From a virus: a stretch of 64,000 nt of DNA. Under the pieces are notes generated by a model that was not told where the DNA came from, did not search any database, and saw only the letters and a program-made list of their open reading frames with translations. Both the position numbers and the translations under genes were made by a program. Shown piece by piece: positions 6,268-13,918 of the stretch. The stretch's first letter is position 1, and each line of letters starts with the position of its first letter. Where the stretch lies: the IMG/VR virus record IMGVR_UViG_3300008107_005910, positions 1 through 64,000 of that record, one strand, 5' to 3'.

Positions 6268-6365
6268 TTAGATCAACTTACTCCCAATTTACATTGGCAT
6301 AAGACTTAACAGCGAAGGAATTGCTTTAAGCAGTCTCAAATGTATTTATTGCATTTAAATTCTCT

Positions 6366-6392
6366 AATAGTACTTTTAGGTGCTATTTTTTG
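6366..6392 (+). terminator. Intrinsic terminator in 6228-6434 intergenic region
   Basis: AATAGTAC/GGTGCTATT stem (with a G-U pair) and a T run. It points rightward although no plus-strand gene precedes it after 5760, so a short transcript from 6240-6365 is possible. Confidence 0.6.
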
Positions 6393-6434
6393 GCTGAATT
6401 TTTGTAAATATCCGTATAGATTCAGGAGCGATGA

Positions 6435-7208
6435 ATGGATCCAGTAACGCTGTTTGCCCTTGCTAATGGAGCAGTCAGTGCCGTTAAAGCAGGATGTAAA
6501 CTTTATAAAGATATAAAGAGTGCGGCAGGGGACGTCAAAGATGTTCTCAAGGATCTGGACGACCAATTCCACAAACGCTGGGAAGGTAAAGCTGTACCTG
6601 TTGAAGCCAAAAATCAATACATCAAAGAAAAAAATCGTGTCATAGAGTTAAACAAAAAAGACGGCGAGACTACCAACATCTATCAAGAAATTGGAAATCA
6701 TTTGGGAGCCTATTACGACAACTACTATAAGTGTTTGGCTATCTTTGAAGAAGAGGAGCGTCGTAGTAAAACTGAAGTCTATCATGGAGATGATAGTTTG
6801 GGCAAACGTGCTCTACAACGTGTACTCATGCGTAAGCAATTAGAACAAATGAGTAGTGAACTTAGAGAGCTCATGGTCTATCAGAGCCCACCTGAATTAG
6901 GTGCTCTATATACTGAAGTAGAAGAAATGATGAAAATCATGGGCAAGGAACAAAAAGTTGCTGTTGCCAATGAAATGAGAAGAGCTGAGATAGAAAGAAA
7001 AAGAAAAAAGGCTCGTAATGATAAAATGACAGAGCAAGCTGCTCTAGGTGGTGGTGTGATTATTACCATGTTTATTGTAGCTTATATTTTTATGCTTGTG
7101 ATTGCTGGAAGGATTGAAAAACATCCAGAACTTGGAAACTGTGCAGTTCCAAAAGGTTCATACCTTTATAAAAAATGGACCAATACTGTTTGGTCTGAAT
7201 GCGAATAA
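6435..7208 (+). CDS. Membrane-anchored coiled-coil protein, unknown
   Basis: 257 residues. A long charged helical region covers about residues 20-200 (many Glu/Lys/Arg, MRRAEIERKRKKARNDKM), then one transmembrane helix GVIITMFIVAYIFMLVIAG (about 206-226) and a short tail with two Cys (residues 234 and 256). Layout suggests a cytoplasmic stalk with a C-terminal membrane anchor. Similar proteins occur in T4-like marine phages, but no function is assigned. Confidence 0.65.
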   Translation: MDPVTLFALANGAVSAVKAGCKLYKDIKSAAGDVKDVLKDLDDQFHKRWEGKAVPVEAKNQYIKEKNRVIELNKKDGETTNIYQEIGNHLGAYYDNYYKCLAIFEEEERRSKTEVYHGDDSLGKRALQRVLMRKQLEQMSSELRELMVYQSPPELGALYTEVEEMMKIMGKEQKVAVANEMRRAEIERKRKKARNDKMTEQAALGGGVIITMFIVAYIFMLVIAGRIEKHPELGNCAVPKGSYLYKKWTNTVWSECE

Positions 7209-7272
7209 TCTATTATTGATTTCTCCTATAAGCGTCATTGAAAAATACCATAGCAAAAATCTATTAATCTGC

Positions 7273-7301
7273 TTGATTTATAGGTTAAATAAATGTATAA
7301 T
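7273..7301 (+). promoter_or_regulatory. Sigma70-type promoter for ahpC-ahpD
   Basis: TTGATT (7273-7278), 17 bases, TATAAT (7296-7301), 55 bases before the peroxiredoxin start. Confidence 0.7.
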
Positions 7302-7356
7302 ATTATACATGGAACAATAGTTCTTAGGTTTTCAAACACACACAAAAGGAGATATT

Positions 7357-7896
7357 ATGAAAACAGTTGGACATAAATTAGAAAAATTCGCAATCACTGG
7401 TGTTAAACCAGGTCAGCCAGAAGATGCTTTCTTTGACATTACAGATGAAAGTTTTGCTGGCAAGTGGAAGGTAATCGTTTACTATCCAAAGGACTTCACA
7501 TTTGTTTGTCCTACAGAAATTGTAGCCTATGACAAACTAGCAGGCGACTTTGCTGATCGTGATGCAGTATTGCTAACAGGTAGCACAGATAATGAATTCT
7601 GTAAAGTTAGCTGGCAGAAAGCACACCCAGATCTACAAAAAATCACTCACACCCAGTTCGCTGACACACAGCGTGGTGAGTTGAGCTTGATCGAACAACT
7701 TGGTGTATTTTACGCTCCAGCAGGTGCCGCACTTCGCGCAACATTCATTGTTGACCCAGACAACGTTATCCAACACGTTACTGTCAACAACTTAAACGTT
7801 GGTCGTAGCCCAGAAGAAACATTGCGTGTACTTGACGCATTGCAAACTGGTGAACTATGTGCTTGTAACCGTACAGTAGGCGGGGAGACATTATAA
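7357..7896 (+). CDS. ahpC: AhpC-type 2-Cys peroxiredoxin
   Basis: 179 residues. The peroxidatic Cys is in FTFVCPTEI (about residue 50). The conserved Arg is in the AALRATFIVDP region. A resolving Cys region is present in GELCACNRTVGG near the C-terminus. It reduces H2O2, organic hydroperoxides and peroxynitrite. A strong AAAGGAGA site precedes the ATG. The stop overlaps the start of the AhpD gene by one base, so the pair is an AhpC/AhpD module in which AhpD would recycle AhpC. Found in many bacteria and unusual in a phage. Confidence 0.93.
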   Translation: MKTVGHKLEKFAITGVKPGQPEDAFFDITDESFAGKWKVIVYYPKDFTFVCPTEIVAYDKLAGDFADRDAVLLTGSTDNEFCKVSWQKAHPDLQKITHTQFADTQRGELSLIEQLGVFYAPAGAALRATFIVDPDNVIQHVTVNNLNVGRSPEETLRVLDALQTGELCACNRTVGGETL

Positions 7897-8402
7897 TGGC
7901 ATTCATTGACGCAATTAAAACTGCGTTGCCAGAATATGCAAAGGACACCAAGTTAAACTTAGACGCTGTCCTTTTGCGTAGCACATTGGATGCAGATGTG
8001 GCTATGGGTTGTGCTGTGGCCGCACTCGCCGCAACTGGTAACGGTAAGGTACTTGCTGTCATGTTAGCAGACGCACCTGTTCACTCAGAATCAGCAATGA
8101 CAGCCGCAAGTATTATGGCACAGAACAATGTATGGTATCCATATGTTGAGATGGCAGATGACGAACAGCTAAAAGGTTTACCAGCACAATTACGTATGAA
8201 TGCTATTGCAAGCCATGGCGGAACTACAAAAGCAAACTTTGAAGCATTTAGTTTGGCAGCTAGTATTGTTGGCAAGTGTCATTTCTGTGTTAAGGCACAC
8301 TATGACACACTCAAGAAGGAAGGCTACACAGTAGAACAACTTCGCGATATTGGACGTATTGCCAGTGTAATGAACTCAGTTGCCAAAGTTTTGAATAGTT
8401 AA
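7896..8402 (+). CDS. ahpD: AhpD-like alkylhydroperoxidase
   Basis: 168 residues. CHFCVKAHYDTLKKEG (about residue 127) carries the CxxC and following His of the AhpD/CMD active site. The Ala-rich helices upstream fit the all-helical fold. It supplies electrons to the adjacent peroxiredoxin, usually through lipoyl proteins in bacteria that have the AhpC/AhpD pair. It directly follows ahpC in one transcript. Confidence 0.9.
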   Translation: MAFIDAIKTALPEYAKDTKLNLDAVLLRSTLDADVAMGCAVAALAATGNGKVLAVMLADAPVHSESAMTAASIMAQNNVWYPYVEMADDEQLKGLPAQLRMNAIASHGGTTKANFEAFSLAASIVGKCHFCVKAHYDTLKKEGYTVEQLRDIGRIASVMNSVAKVLNS

Positions 8403-8523
8403 TTCTGCGATAGTAGATTAATGATTTTCAGTATGTTTTTCGTGGTAGTTTTCATGTAATATAATGATACATACTAGTGCAATAAAAAGTATGTTTATTT
8501 TATATTAACAAAGGAGAATTACT

Positions 8524-8595
8524 ATGTGGACAAAGCCAGAAGCAACTGAAATGCGCTACGGTTTCGAAATCACAATGTATATCGCAAATCGATAA
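8524..8595 (+). CDS. pqqA: PqqA, pyrroloquinoline quinone precursor peptide
   Basis: 23 residues from ATG 8524 behind AAAGGAG (7 bases). It begins MWTKP, contains GFEITMYIANR and ends in Arg. Glu15 and Tyr19 sit in the E-x3-Y arrangement that PqqE crosslinks to make PQQ, at the same positions as in Klebsiella PqqA. Length and both ends match beta/gammaproteobacterial PqqA. No pqqB, C, D or E is recognised here, so it would rely on host enzymes. It is monocistronic, with its own terminator 4 bases after the stop and an AT-rich upstream region with TATAAT at 8460. Confidence 0.88.
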   Translation: MWTKPEATEMRYGFEITMYIANR

Positions 8596-8599
8596 TACA

Positions 8600-8624
8600 A
8601 ATGCCCCGCAAGGGGCATTTTTTT
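8600..8624 (+). terminator. Intrinsic terminator after pqqA
   Basis: AATGCCCC-GCAA-GGGGCATT followed by a T run; GC-rich stem. Confidence 0.92.
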
Positions 8625-8711
8625 GAGCAAATTTTCTGTCAACAAAAGTGTTAGCTAATGCGTTATATGTATAGCACATGAACAATGTGTATTTTAAAAA
8701 GGAAAATTAAA

Positions 8712-8912
8712 ATGAAATTAATCGCAACTCTAGTAGCATCTATGTTTGCAGTAACAGCTTTTGCGGCAGAACCAGCTAAGAAAGAAGAAAAGAAAGTTGA
8801 AGCCAAGCCAGCCGCAACTACACCATCTGCTCCAGCGTCCAAGCCAGCTGAAAAGAAGGCTGCTGACGCCACCAAAAGCGACGCCAAAAAAGCCGAGCCT
8901 GCTAAGAAGTAA
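8712..8912 (+). CDS. Secreted Ala/Lys/Pro-rich small protein
   Basis: 66 residues from ATG 8712, which gives a clean signal peptide (MKLIATLVASMFAVTAFA, cut after AFA); an upstream in-frame ATG at 8685 would spoil it. The mature part is low-complexity Ala, Lys, Pro and Glu, probably disordered and periplasmic. Function unknown. It resembles small secreted Lys/Ala-rich proteins of betaproteobacteria, so host origin is possible. Confidence 0.65.
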   Translation: MKLIATLVASMFAVTAFAAEPAKKEEKKVEAKPAATTPSAPASKPAEKKAADATKSDAKKAEPAKK

Positions 8913-9108
8913 TCCTCATAGACTTGCTGTTCTAAATCTTGAAGATTGTGAAATTGAGTTCGTATTTGATGATGCGTTACATCGAGGATACAGTAGGCCA
9001 AGAATAGAAGAGCTAGATGAAGATGACGATCTTCCAGAATATATAAAATGGAGATTGTTTTTAGCTAGACAATTAGCATTATTGAAGTATAAAGAAAAGT
9101 GGGCTTAA
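8911..9108 (+). pseudogene. Open frame without a start codon (acidic protein)
   Basis: A 65-codon open frame encodes a protein-like sequence (LNLEDCEIEFVFDDALHRGY..., IEELDEDDDLPEYIKWRLF, ALLKYKEKWA) and ends at a good terminator. It has no ATG, GTG or TTG in its first half and is in the +1 frame relative to the preceding secreted protein. It could be a decayed gene, a +1 frameshift extension, or a gene with a rare start. None can be proved from sequence. Confidence 0.4.
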
Positions 9109-9123
9109 TTGCCCACTTTTTTT
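9097..9123 (+). terminator. Intrinsic terminator
   Basis: AAAGTGGGC-TTAATT-GCCCACTTT followed by T residues. Confidence 0.88.
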
Positions 9124-9137
9124 GGTTAAATTTCTGA

Positions 9138-9166
9138 TTGACTTTTGATAAAACCTATGCTATAAT
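9138..9166 (+). promoter_or_regulatory. Sigma70 promoter
   Basis: TTGACT (9138-9143), 17 bases, TATAAT (9161-9166), 32 bases before the GIY-YIG gene. Confidence 0.8.
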
Positions 9167-9197
9167 AATCACATATTAAGTTAAAAAGGTGCTCACA

Positions 9198-9617
9198 ATG
9201 ACTGTGGAACAAGTTATCCAAAAAGAGCTTGATCATTTCAATATCAAAGCTGAAGTAATAACCAAACAGTTTAAATTTCACACTACCATTCCAGATAAGC
9301 ATAATGGTGTTTATATCATTTCAGAAAATGATAAAGTAGTATATGTTGGCAAGGGTTGGATTCGTGCTCGTCAAAAGAAGCACTGGGAAAAGGCTCTTCA
9401 TGAATTAAAACGCGGAACTAATGACACCAAAGGATGGGCGTGGTTGCGTGAAAATTATTCGGTGTATAACCTAAATCCAGAAAATTGGGTAGTACGTTAT
9501 ATGATCCTTCACAAGGAAACCGAACTAACTGCAATGGAGGGAGCATTGATCCACCTATTGCAACCGCTGGCAAATGATGAAACATTTGTTGATAACGCTC
9601 GTACTTTGAAAGGTTAA
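9198..9617 (+). CDS. GIY-YIG-like domain protein
   Basis: 139 residues from ATG 9198 with AAGGTG 9 bases upstream. NGVYIISENDKVVYVGKG has the two-strand GxY...YxG core, followed by an Arg-bearing helix (IRARQKKH) and a late Glu (METELTAMEGALI region). This fits a small GIY-YIG endonuclease-type domain, possibly a homing or host-DNA nuclease. No separate DNA-binding domain is visible. The next gene starts 2 bases after the stop. Confidence 0.65.
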   Translation: MTVEQVIQKELDHFNIKAEVITKQFKFHTTIPDKHNGVYIISENDKVVYVGKGWIRARQKKHWEKALHELKRGTNDTKGWAWLRENYSVYNLNPENWVVRYMILHKETELTAMEGALIHLLQPLANDETFVDNARTLKG

Positions 9618-9619
9618 AA

Positions 9620-10831
9620 ATGAGCATTCAAAATTCTCTTCCTGGTTCTATTGTCAAGAAATTGACGCCTGCACAAGTTTGGAACGCACGATACAACACC
9701 AACGCCAGTGTGTTTGTTAGTGCTAAGAAACGTATTGATGAATATTGTAAGGCAGTCCCTGGTGCAATGACTGAACTGCAAAATGTTCTCAAAGATTTTA
9801 GGAAATTTAATCCTAATCTTACACGAGCTAACATGAAACTAGCCAAAGCTCATACTGCCAAACTTGGCGACATTCGCATTGACGATACAATGAATCGTCC
9901 TTTGGATTGGGAACATGTTTTAAACATCCTACGCAATTACTCTGCGACACGTGTTCTTGCTATTAATGTATATGAAGATCCTGAATTGCCTGGCTGTTTG
10001 ATTGCTTGGGACGGCCAACACACTATGATTGTGTTGTATATTATCTACACAATGGTGTTTGAAGCATCAGCCAGCGATGTTGATGTGCCTGTTGTTATCA
10101 GTCCTACTAATGATAAAGCAGAAATTCGAGAAAATTTTATTATCCTAAACACTAGCGAAAGCAAGGGTGGCGGTAAGAAAGACCTAGACCCATTGGACTT
10201 GTTTAGTCAAAAGGTTTTTGGTGTGCGTATGGATAATTCCAACAAACTGGATTGGTTGGCGGCTGAACGTAAGCAACGTCTGCTTGAAAGTGCAGACTTG
10301 TTCTTAACCAGTTCTGCATATCAGAATACCACTGATGATGGGGCTATTACTCATGTTAGTAACATCATTGATGAAGCTGAGCCAATTGTAGAACAGTTCT
10401 GCAAATATTGGAATCAACGCAAGACTTACGAAGTGCGTCATGTTGAAACTAAAGAAATCATCATGCTATGTGAATTCTTCCGTGCTTGTGCAGATGACCC
10501 CAGTGTCGTAGTTGATGACAAATTTATTGCAGACGTAACTAAAATCTTTTGGAATTCTTTTGAATGCGAGTTTACTGGTCAAAAAGGTCTTAACATTTTT
10601 TGGCGCAAACTTGATGGTGCATATCAAAATTGGTATGACGCTGTTTATAAAGAGCCAGAAATTGGACAAGATGATCTGCGTCCCACACGTTATATCATGA
10701 CCAATAACGGTAAATGGCAGAACACTTATGGTGTAACTTTCTTGATATTTTTGCTTAAGAAAAATGGCTTTAAGCAAACATTGCCTAAGCCACCTACTGA
10801 GTTTAAGCCTGCCAAAGCAGACCTTTGGTAA
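9620..10831 (+). CDS. ParB/DGQHR-like protein
   Basis: 403 residues. GCLIAWDGQHTMIVLYIIYTM resembles the DGQHR or GxxR core of ParB/sulfiredoxin-fold nucleases and DndB-like proteins. A preceding VLAINVYEDPELPG strand fits the same fold. The C-terminal half is helical without a recognised motif. It may bind or nick DNA or hydrolyse nucleotides; the role is not established. It is the last gene of the rightward block and converges on the PAAR gene. Confidence 0.55.
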   Translation: MSIQNSLPGSIVKKLTPAQVWNARYNTNASVFVSAKKRIDEYCKAVPGAMTELQNVLKDFRKFNPNLTRANMKLAKAHTAKLGDIRIDDTMNRPLDWEHVLNILRNYSATRVLAINVYEDPELPGCLIAWDGQHTMIVLYIIYTMVFEASASDVDVPVVISPTNDKAEIRENFIILNTSESKGGGKKDLDPLDLFSQKVFGVRMDNSNKLDWLAAERKQRLLESADLFLTSSAYQNTTDDGAITHVSNIIDEAEPIVEQFCKYWNQRKTYEVRHVETKEIIMLCEFFRACADDPSVVVDDKFIADVTKIFWNSFECEFTGQKGLNIFWRKLDGAYQNWYDAVYKEPEIGQDDLRPTRYIMTNNGKWQNTYGVTFLIFLLKKNGFKQTLPKPPTEFKPAKADLW

Positions 10832-11092
10832 TTAACCTGCTGTAACGTCTGTGGATGCGTTAGCAATAGCGTGTCCACAGCTTGCAACATCACCTAGTCT
10901 TGCAACTGGTATTCCTTCAGCAGTAACAGAGTTTGATCCGTTTGTTATAACATTTCCAGAGTGTGGTGATTTTCCATGAGGAGCAACTACACTGCCCAAT
11001 TGGGCTAGAGGAATTCCATTAGCTGTAACTGTACTAGCACCATTTATAATTGTGCCACCTGCTACATCTCCAATCCTGGCTACAAATGGCAT
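10832..11092 (-). CDS. PAAR-repeat spike-tip protein
   Basis: 86 residues with PAAR-type repeats: FVARIGDVAGG at the start, GIPLAQLGSVV and GIPVARLGDVA later, with regularly spaced Gly/His. PAAR proteins cap the gp5-like spike with a metal-bound point that pierces the outer membrane (T4 gp5.4). It is the promoter-distal gene of a baseplate/tail cluster with the next two genes, which abut or overlap. Confidence 0.9.
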   Translation of the reverse strand: MPFVARIGDVAGGTIINGASTVTANGIPLAQLGSVVAPHGKSPHSGNVITNGSNSVTAEGIPVARLGDVASCGHAIANASTDVTAG

Positions 11093-11395
11093 TTAAATTC
11101 CAGGTGGAGTTGGAGGAATTGGGAACTGGTCTTCTGCACCTGCTAAAGTGTTTCTTCTTTCCAAAACTGCTTTATTGACAGAATAATTATTTCCCGCAGT
11201 TAAACTCTTAACACCTACAGCCGTCCCCCTATTTGCTTTGAGTAATTGTAAATTGATAGCCTGAATTTGTAATGTAATGTTACCCAAAGCAGTGGCAACT
11301 GAACCTGCTTTTAATGCAACACTTGACATGGAAGTTACAAGCGTTTGTAACTCTACACTATTATCTGGACCAGTTGCAGGTGCTATTGATATCAT
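11093..11395 (-). CDS. Probable structural protein, 100 residues
   Basis: Ala-, Leu- and Thr-rich with heptad-like repeats (LQTLVTSMSSVALKAGSVATAL...) and a Pro-rich end (FPIPPTPPGI). It sits one base from the PAAR gene and overlaps the next by 4 bases, so it probably belongs to the spike or baseplate. No family recognised. Confidence 0.55.
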   Translation of the reverse strand: MISIAPATGPDNSVELQTLVTSMSSVALKAGSVATALGNITLQIQAINLQLLKANRGTAVGVKSLTAGNNYSVNKAVLERRNTLAGAEDQFPIPPTPPGI

Positions 11396-11739
11396 GATGT
11401 TGACTCCGGTGTAACTGGTATTGGAGGAACATTGGAAGCCAATGCAGTAGTTACTAAAGTTGTATTAGCAACATCTTCTGGACTAACTGTCCTAAAATCA
11501 CCAGTAGGACTTTGTACTGCTAGAAGAAAATTTTGTATTTTAACCAATTCAGCACTGATTAGAGTTAATTCAGCACTCATAGCGGTTAGGGCCGTTGCCA
11601 GTAATTTGATCTCAGCATCAAGTAGGCCAAGTTCTGCTTTATAATCGTATAAAGTCAAAGTCGCAGTACCTGGAACACCTGTTGCTTGTCCTGTAACTGA
11701 CGCGATTGCTTGGAAGGTAATGACTGCTGGCAAACTCAT
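11392..11739 (-). CDS. Probable structural protein, 115 residues
   Basis: Ala-, Leu- and Thr-rich with a central helical run (AELGLLDAEIKLLATALTAM) and a Pro/Val-rich C-terminus resembling the neighbouring protein, possibly a diverged duplicate. A TAGGAGA site precedes the ATG and a TATAAATA late promoter lies at 11758-11765. Confidence 0.55.
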   Translation of the reverse strand: MSLPAVITFQAIASVTGQATGVPGTATLTLYDYKAELGLLDAEIKLLATALTAMSAELTLISAELVKIQNFLLAVQSPTGDFRTVSPEDVANTTLVTTALASNVPPIPVTPESTS

Positions 11740-11757
11740 AAATTCTCCTATGTAGAG

Positions 11758-11765
11758 TATTTATA
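11758..11765 (-). promoter_or_regulatory. T4-type late promoter
   Basis: TATAAATA on the minus strand, identical to the T4 late consensus, 19 bases before the structural/PAAR operon. Confidence 0.65.
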
Positions 11766-12057
11766 CTACTTTAATTCCAGTGGTTCCTTGTATGTATTGA
11801 TCAGAAGCGTTTTTCATAGTAGGAGTAGTAGCCAAAACTCTACGCTTTTCGATCTCAATAGTTGCTTCTGCTTCTGAAGTGATTAACCAAGGAGTTAATC
11901 CCACTCCTTGAGCACTATAGCTCAAAGTCATTGGGCGTTCCAATTTATATAATGTATCTGTTTCCTCAACTAGCTTCGCAATAACTTCTTCAGCGGTTTC
12001 TAGTTTAAATGTAATAATATCCCCTGGTCTAGAGGGTTTTTTAATTAAAAATGTCAT
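11761..12057 (-). CDS. Sm-like fold protein
   Basis: 98 residues. The N-terminal half (RPGDIITFKLETAEEVIAKLVEETDTLYKLERP) has the strand-turn pattern of a small SH3/Sm-like barrel; the rest is strand-rich. Such proteins recur in T4-like cyanophages and pelagiphages without known function. RNA binding is possible but not shown. Overlaps the DHFR gene by 17 bases. Confidence 0.5.
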   Translation of the reverse strand: MTFLIKKPSRPGDIITFKLETAEEVIAKLVEETDTLYKLERPMTLSYSAQGVGLTPWLITSEAEATIEIEKRRVLATTPTMKNASDQYIQGTTGIKVV

Positions 12058-12550
12058 CTTTTTCCCATATTTCGTATGTAGTTAAAATGTCGTTGTCTAG
12101 TATATCATCTTCAATGTAATCTAGTACAAATCGACGTGTTAAGACAGCTTCTGGGAATTTGGTGTCACAGTTGAAATCACCATCAATACGTGTGATGTAC
12201 ACACTATGGCAAAAAGGTAAGAATTGACGGTAAATGTCTGCTCCGCCTATTATCCAAATATCCTTGTCAGTCTGTTGCTTTAACTTATTAATTATCGTTT
12301 TTGGATCACCAGATAGTACAATAACGGAATCGTCATCCAGTGTTCTACTAACAACAACGTTATCTCTTCCTGGTAGTGGTCTTTTTGGTAAACTTAACCA
12401 AGTATTTTTACCCATAACTATCAAACTTCCGTCTGTTAGTTTTTTAAAACGTTTTAGATCTTCTGATAAAGTTGGCCAAGGCATTGTACCATCCTTGCCT
12501 ATGCCCCAGTGTTCGTCCACTGCTACTATTGCGTTGATTCGTCGTGTCAT
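12041..12550 (-). CDS. folA: Dihydrofolate reductase
   Basis: 169 residues, the normal DHFR length. AIVAVDEHWGIGKDGTMPW is the N-terminal substrate loop, VMGKNTWLSLP and PLPGRDNVVVSR are the cofactor motifs, and IWIIGGADIYRQFLP is the conserved C-terminal block. It reduces dihydrofolate with NADPH to support thymidylate synthesis. Overlaps the upstream gene by 4 bases. Confidence 0.95.
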   Translation of the reverse strand: MTRRINAIVAVDEHWGIGKDGTMPWPTLSEDLKRFKKLTDGSLIVMGKNTWLSLPKRPLPGRDNVVVSRTLDDDSVIVLSGDPKTIINKLKQQTDKDIWIIGGADIYRQFLPFCHSVYITRIDGDFNCDTKFPEAVLTRRFVLDYIEDDILDNDILTTYEIWEKDDIFN

Positions 12551-12903
12551 TTGAGAGTGCCTTCTTCACCCCATTTTAATAGAAAGAAAGAATAATCCTT
12601 TGCTTTTAATTTTGCTGTGATAGCAAATGCGTGTCCATAACTAAACTGATCTATATGCCTATGCCACATAGGAGTCTCCATAGCATGAGACATTACCCAC
12701 TGTCCTTGTTCACTATTTTGCCATTCTAATAAAGGCTCTGCGGCATACAGTTCAGGATCTTCTACATCACCCATGTTAAATTTATGTACAATTACATTAT
12801 GTATTTCGTGTACTCTGTCTTCAATTACCATATATTTTTGAATTTTCTTTTTGGGAGCAAAGCCCAAATATCCTTCATAGTAATTATCCACTATTGACCC
12901 CAT
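12547..12903 (-). CDS. Array member 1: C-terminal F-F-L-L-x-W protein
   Basis: 118 residues, unknown function. The C-terminus AKDYSFFLLKWG matches a motif shared by seven small proteins between 12547 and 14757 (aromatic/Phe-rich strand ending in Trp or Tyr). Other notable residues are several His and Trp (MWHRHIDQF). Overlaps both neighbours. Confidence 0.6.
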   Translation of the reverse strand: MGSIVDNYYEGYLGFAPKKKIQKYMVIEDRVHEIHNVIVHKFNMGDVEDPELYAAEPLLEWQNSEQGQWVMSHAMETPMWHRHIDQFSYGHAFAITAKLKAKDYSFFLLKWGEEGTLK

Positions 12904-13079
12904 GTCATTAAAAAGAAAAAATGATCTCTTTCATTTTCAAAGTAAATGGTTTGTCCGCCGATTGTTCCTTTTATAAACCAACGTCCTTCACCAATTTTTT
13001 CATCGAGCCATTTTATAACATGTTCTGGTATAGAATAGTTTTCTACCTGTACTCCATGATATTCTTTATCTGCTATCAT
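12891..13079 (-). CDS. Array member 2: minimal motif protein
   Basis: 62 residues, the shortest and clearest member: GRWFIKGTIGG followed by IYFENERDHFFFLMTWG. It suggests a beta hairpin, then a helix-turn ending in the shared F-x-L-x-W motif. Overlaps the next gene by 13 bases. Function unknown. Confidence 0.6.
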   Translation of the reverse strand: MIADKEYHGVQVENYSIPEHVIKWLDEKIGEGRWFIKGTIGGQTIYFENERDHFFFLMTWGQ

Positions 13080-13082
13080 TTA

Positions 13083-13409
13083 TTAATAACCATGTCCTAG
13101 AATTTCATCGTCTGCTCGTATTATCTCAAATATGTCAGCATACTGTACAATTGGTTCCATATGAAACCCTGTGCCCCAAACAGCCCAAACTTTTCTTTTA
13201 TAAATTTTTCGCCACCAAGCATAATTTCCGGTAACCGTTTTAACAGGAATCCAAGCAAATATTTCATGCCATGGATAACAGTCACAACCATTTGTAATAA
13301 TACTGGTAATTTTCATAGGACTCCATGTATCTGGGCTAAATTTTTCTACACCGTTAAGACTCATATTCCAACCTATACTTCTTCCCCACACTATTTTAAT
13401 CATCGCCAA
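13083..13409 (-). CDS. Trp-rich protein, paralogue of 18482-18727
   Basis: 108 residues with many Trp. FAWIPVKTVTGNYAWWRKIY aligns with FAWLPTKMTSGKTIWLKSY of the gene at 18482, so the two share a domain. It lacks the array C-terminal motif and ends ILGHGY. Overlaps the next gene by 10 bases. Function unknown. Confidence 0.55.
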   Translation of the reverse strand: MAMIKIVWGRSIGWNMSLNGVEKFSPDTWSPMKITSIITNGCDCYPWHEIFAWIPVKTVTGNYAWWRKIYKRKVWAVWGTGFHMEPIVQYADIFEIIRADDEILGHGY

Positions 13410-13666
13410 TACTTTATTTGAAATAGTAAGAATTTTTTACTATCTGTTACTGTATAGTTGGCAGTATAATTGCCATCTGTATCAGTCTCCATGAGAAATC
13501 CATACTTTTTCTCTGCCCAATGATGTATGCTAAGTCTTACAGTTAAGTCATGTATACCCTTAAATTCTTCCATATATTCTGGACGCATGGCATGTATTGA
13601 CTGCCAATATTGATTTCGTTTATCAATAAATGATTGATTTAAATACTCTTCATTAGTCATGACCAT
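13400..13666 (-). CDS. Array member 3
   Basis: 88 residues; an internal ATG at 13660 is an alternative start. Helical N-terminus, beta hairpin (GFLMETDTDGNYTANYTV), then the C-terminal motif DSKKFLLFQIKYW. Unknown function. Confidence 0.55.
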   Translation of the reverse strand: MVMTNEEYLNQSFIDKRNQYWQSIHAMRPEYMEEFKGIHDLTVRLSIHHWAEKKYGFLMETDTDGNYTANYTVTDSKKFLLFQIKYWR

Positions 13667-13917
13667 CTTAGTGCAAATAGCACTGCATCTTGTGATTTTT
13701 CAAACAGCCAAATATGTTCGTGAGCTCTATAATGTCCTGTTAAATTTTGTTCACGCCATTTGTGTAGTTCTACACCAGATACAGGTAAAAACTTATTTGG
13801 TAGTTCAATTCTTGTCCATCCTATCTCGACTAATAGATCAAATAAAATTTCTCTATCAATCTCTTCTTTTATTTGTCTACCTAAATCTTCAGCAATAGTA
13901 TCTTCTATGTAATCCAT
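13657..13917 (-). CDS. Array member 4
   Basis: 86 residues. Acidic N-terminal helix (IEDTIAEDLGRQIKEEIDRE), then HIWLFEKSQDAVLFALRW, the shared terminal motif in its commonest phage form. Overlaps the previous array gene by 10 bases. Confidence 0.58.
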   Translation of the reverse strand: MDYIEDTIAEDLGRQIKEEIDREILFDLLVEIGWTRIELPNKFLPVSGVELHKWREQNLTGHYRAHEHIWLFEKSQDAVLFALRWS

Positions 13918-13918
13918 A

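Noticed and set aside
8712-9108. Programmed -1 frameshift at the CAAAAAAG run near 8885
   Set aside because: The downstream open frame is +1, not -1, relative to the upstream gene, so this slippery run cannot join them.
10466-10777. Minus-strand frame within the ParB-like gene
   Set aside because: Composition and lack of a ribosome site indicate an antisense shadow.
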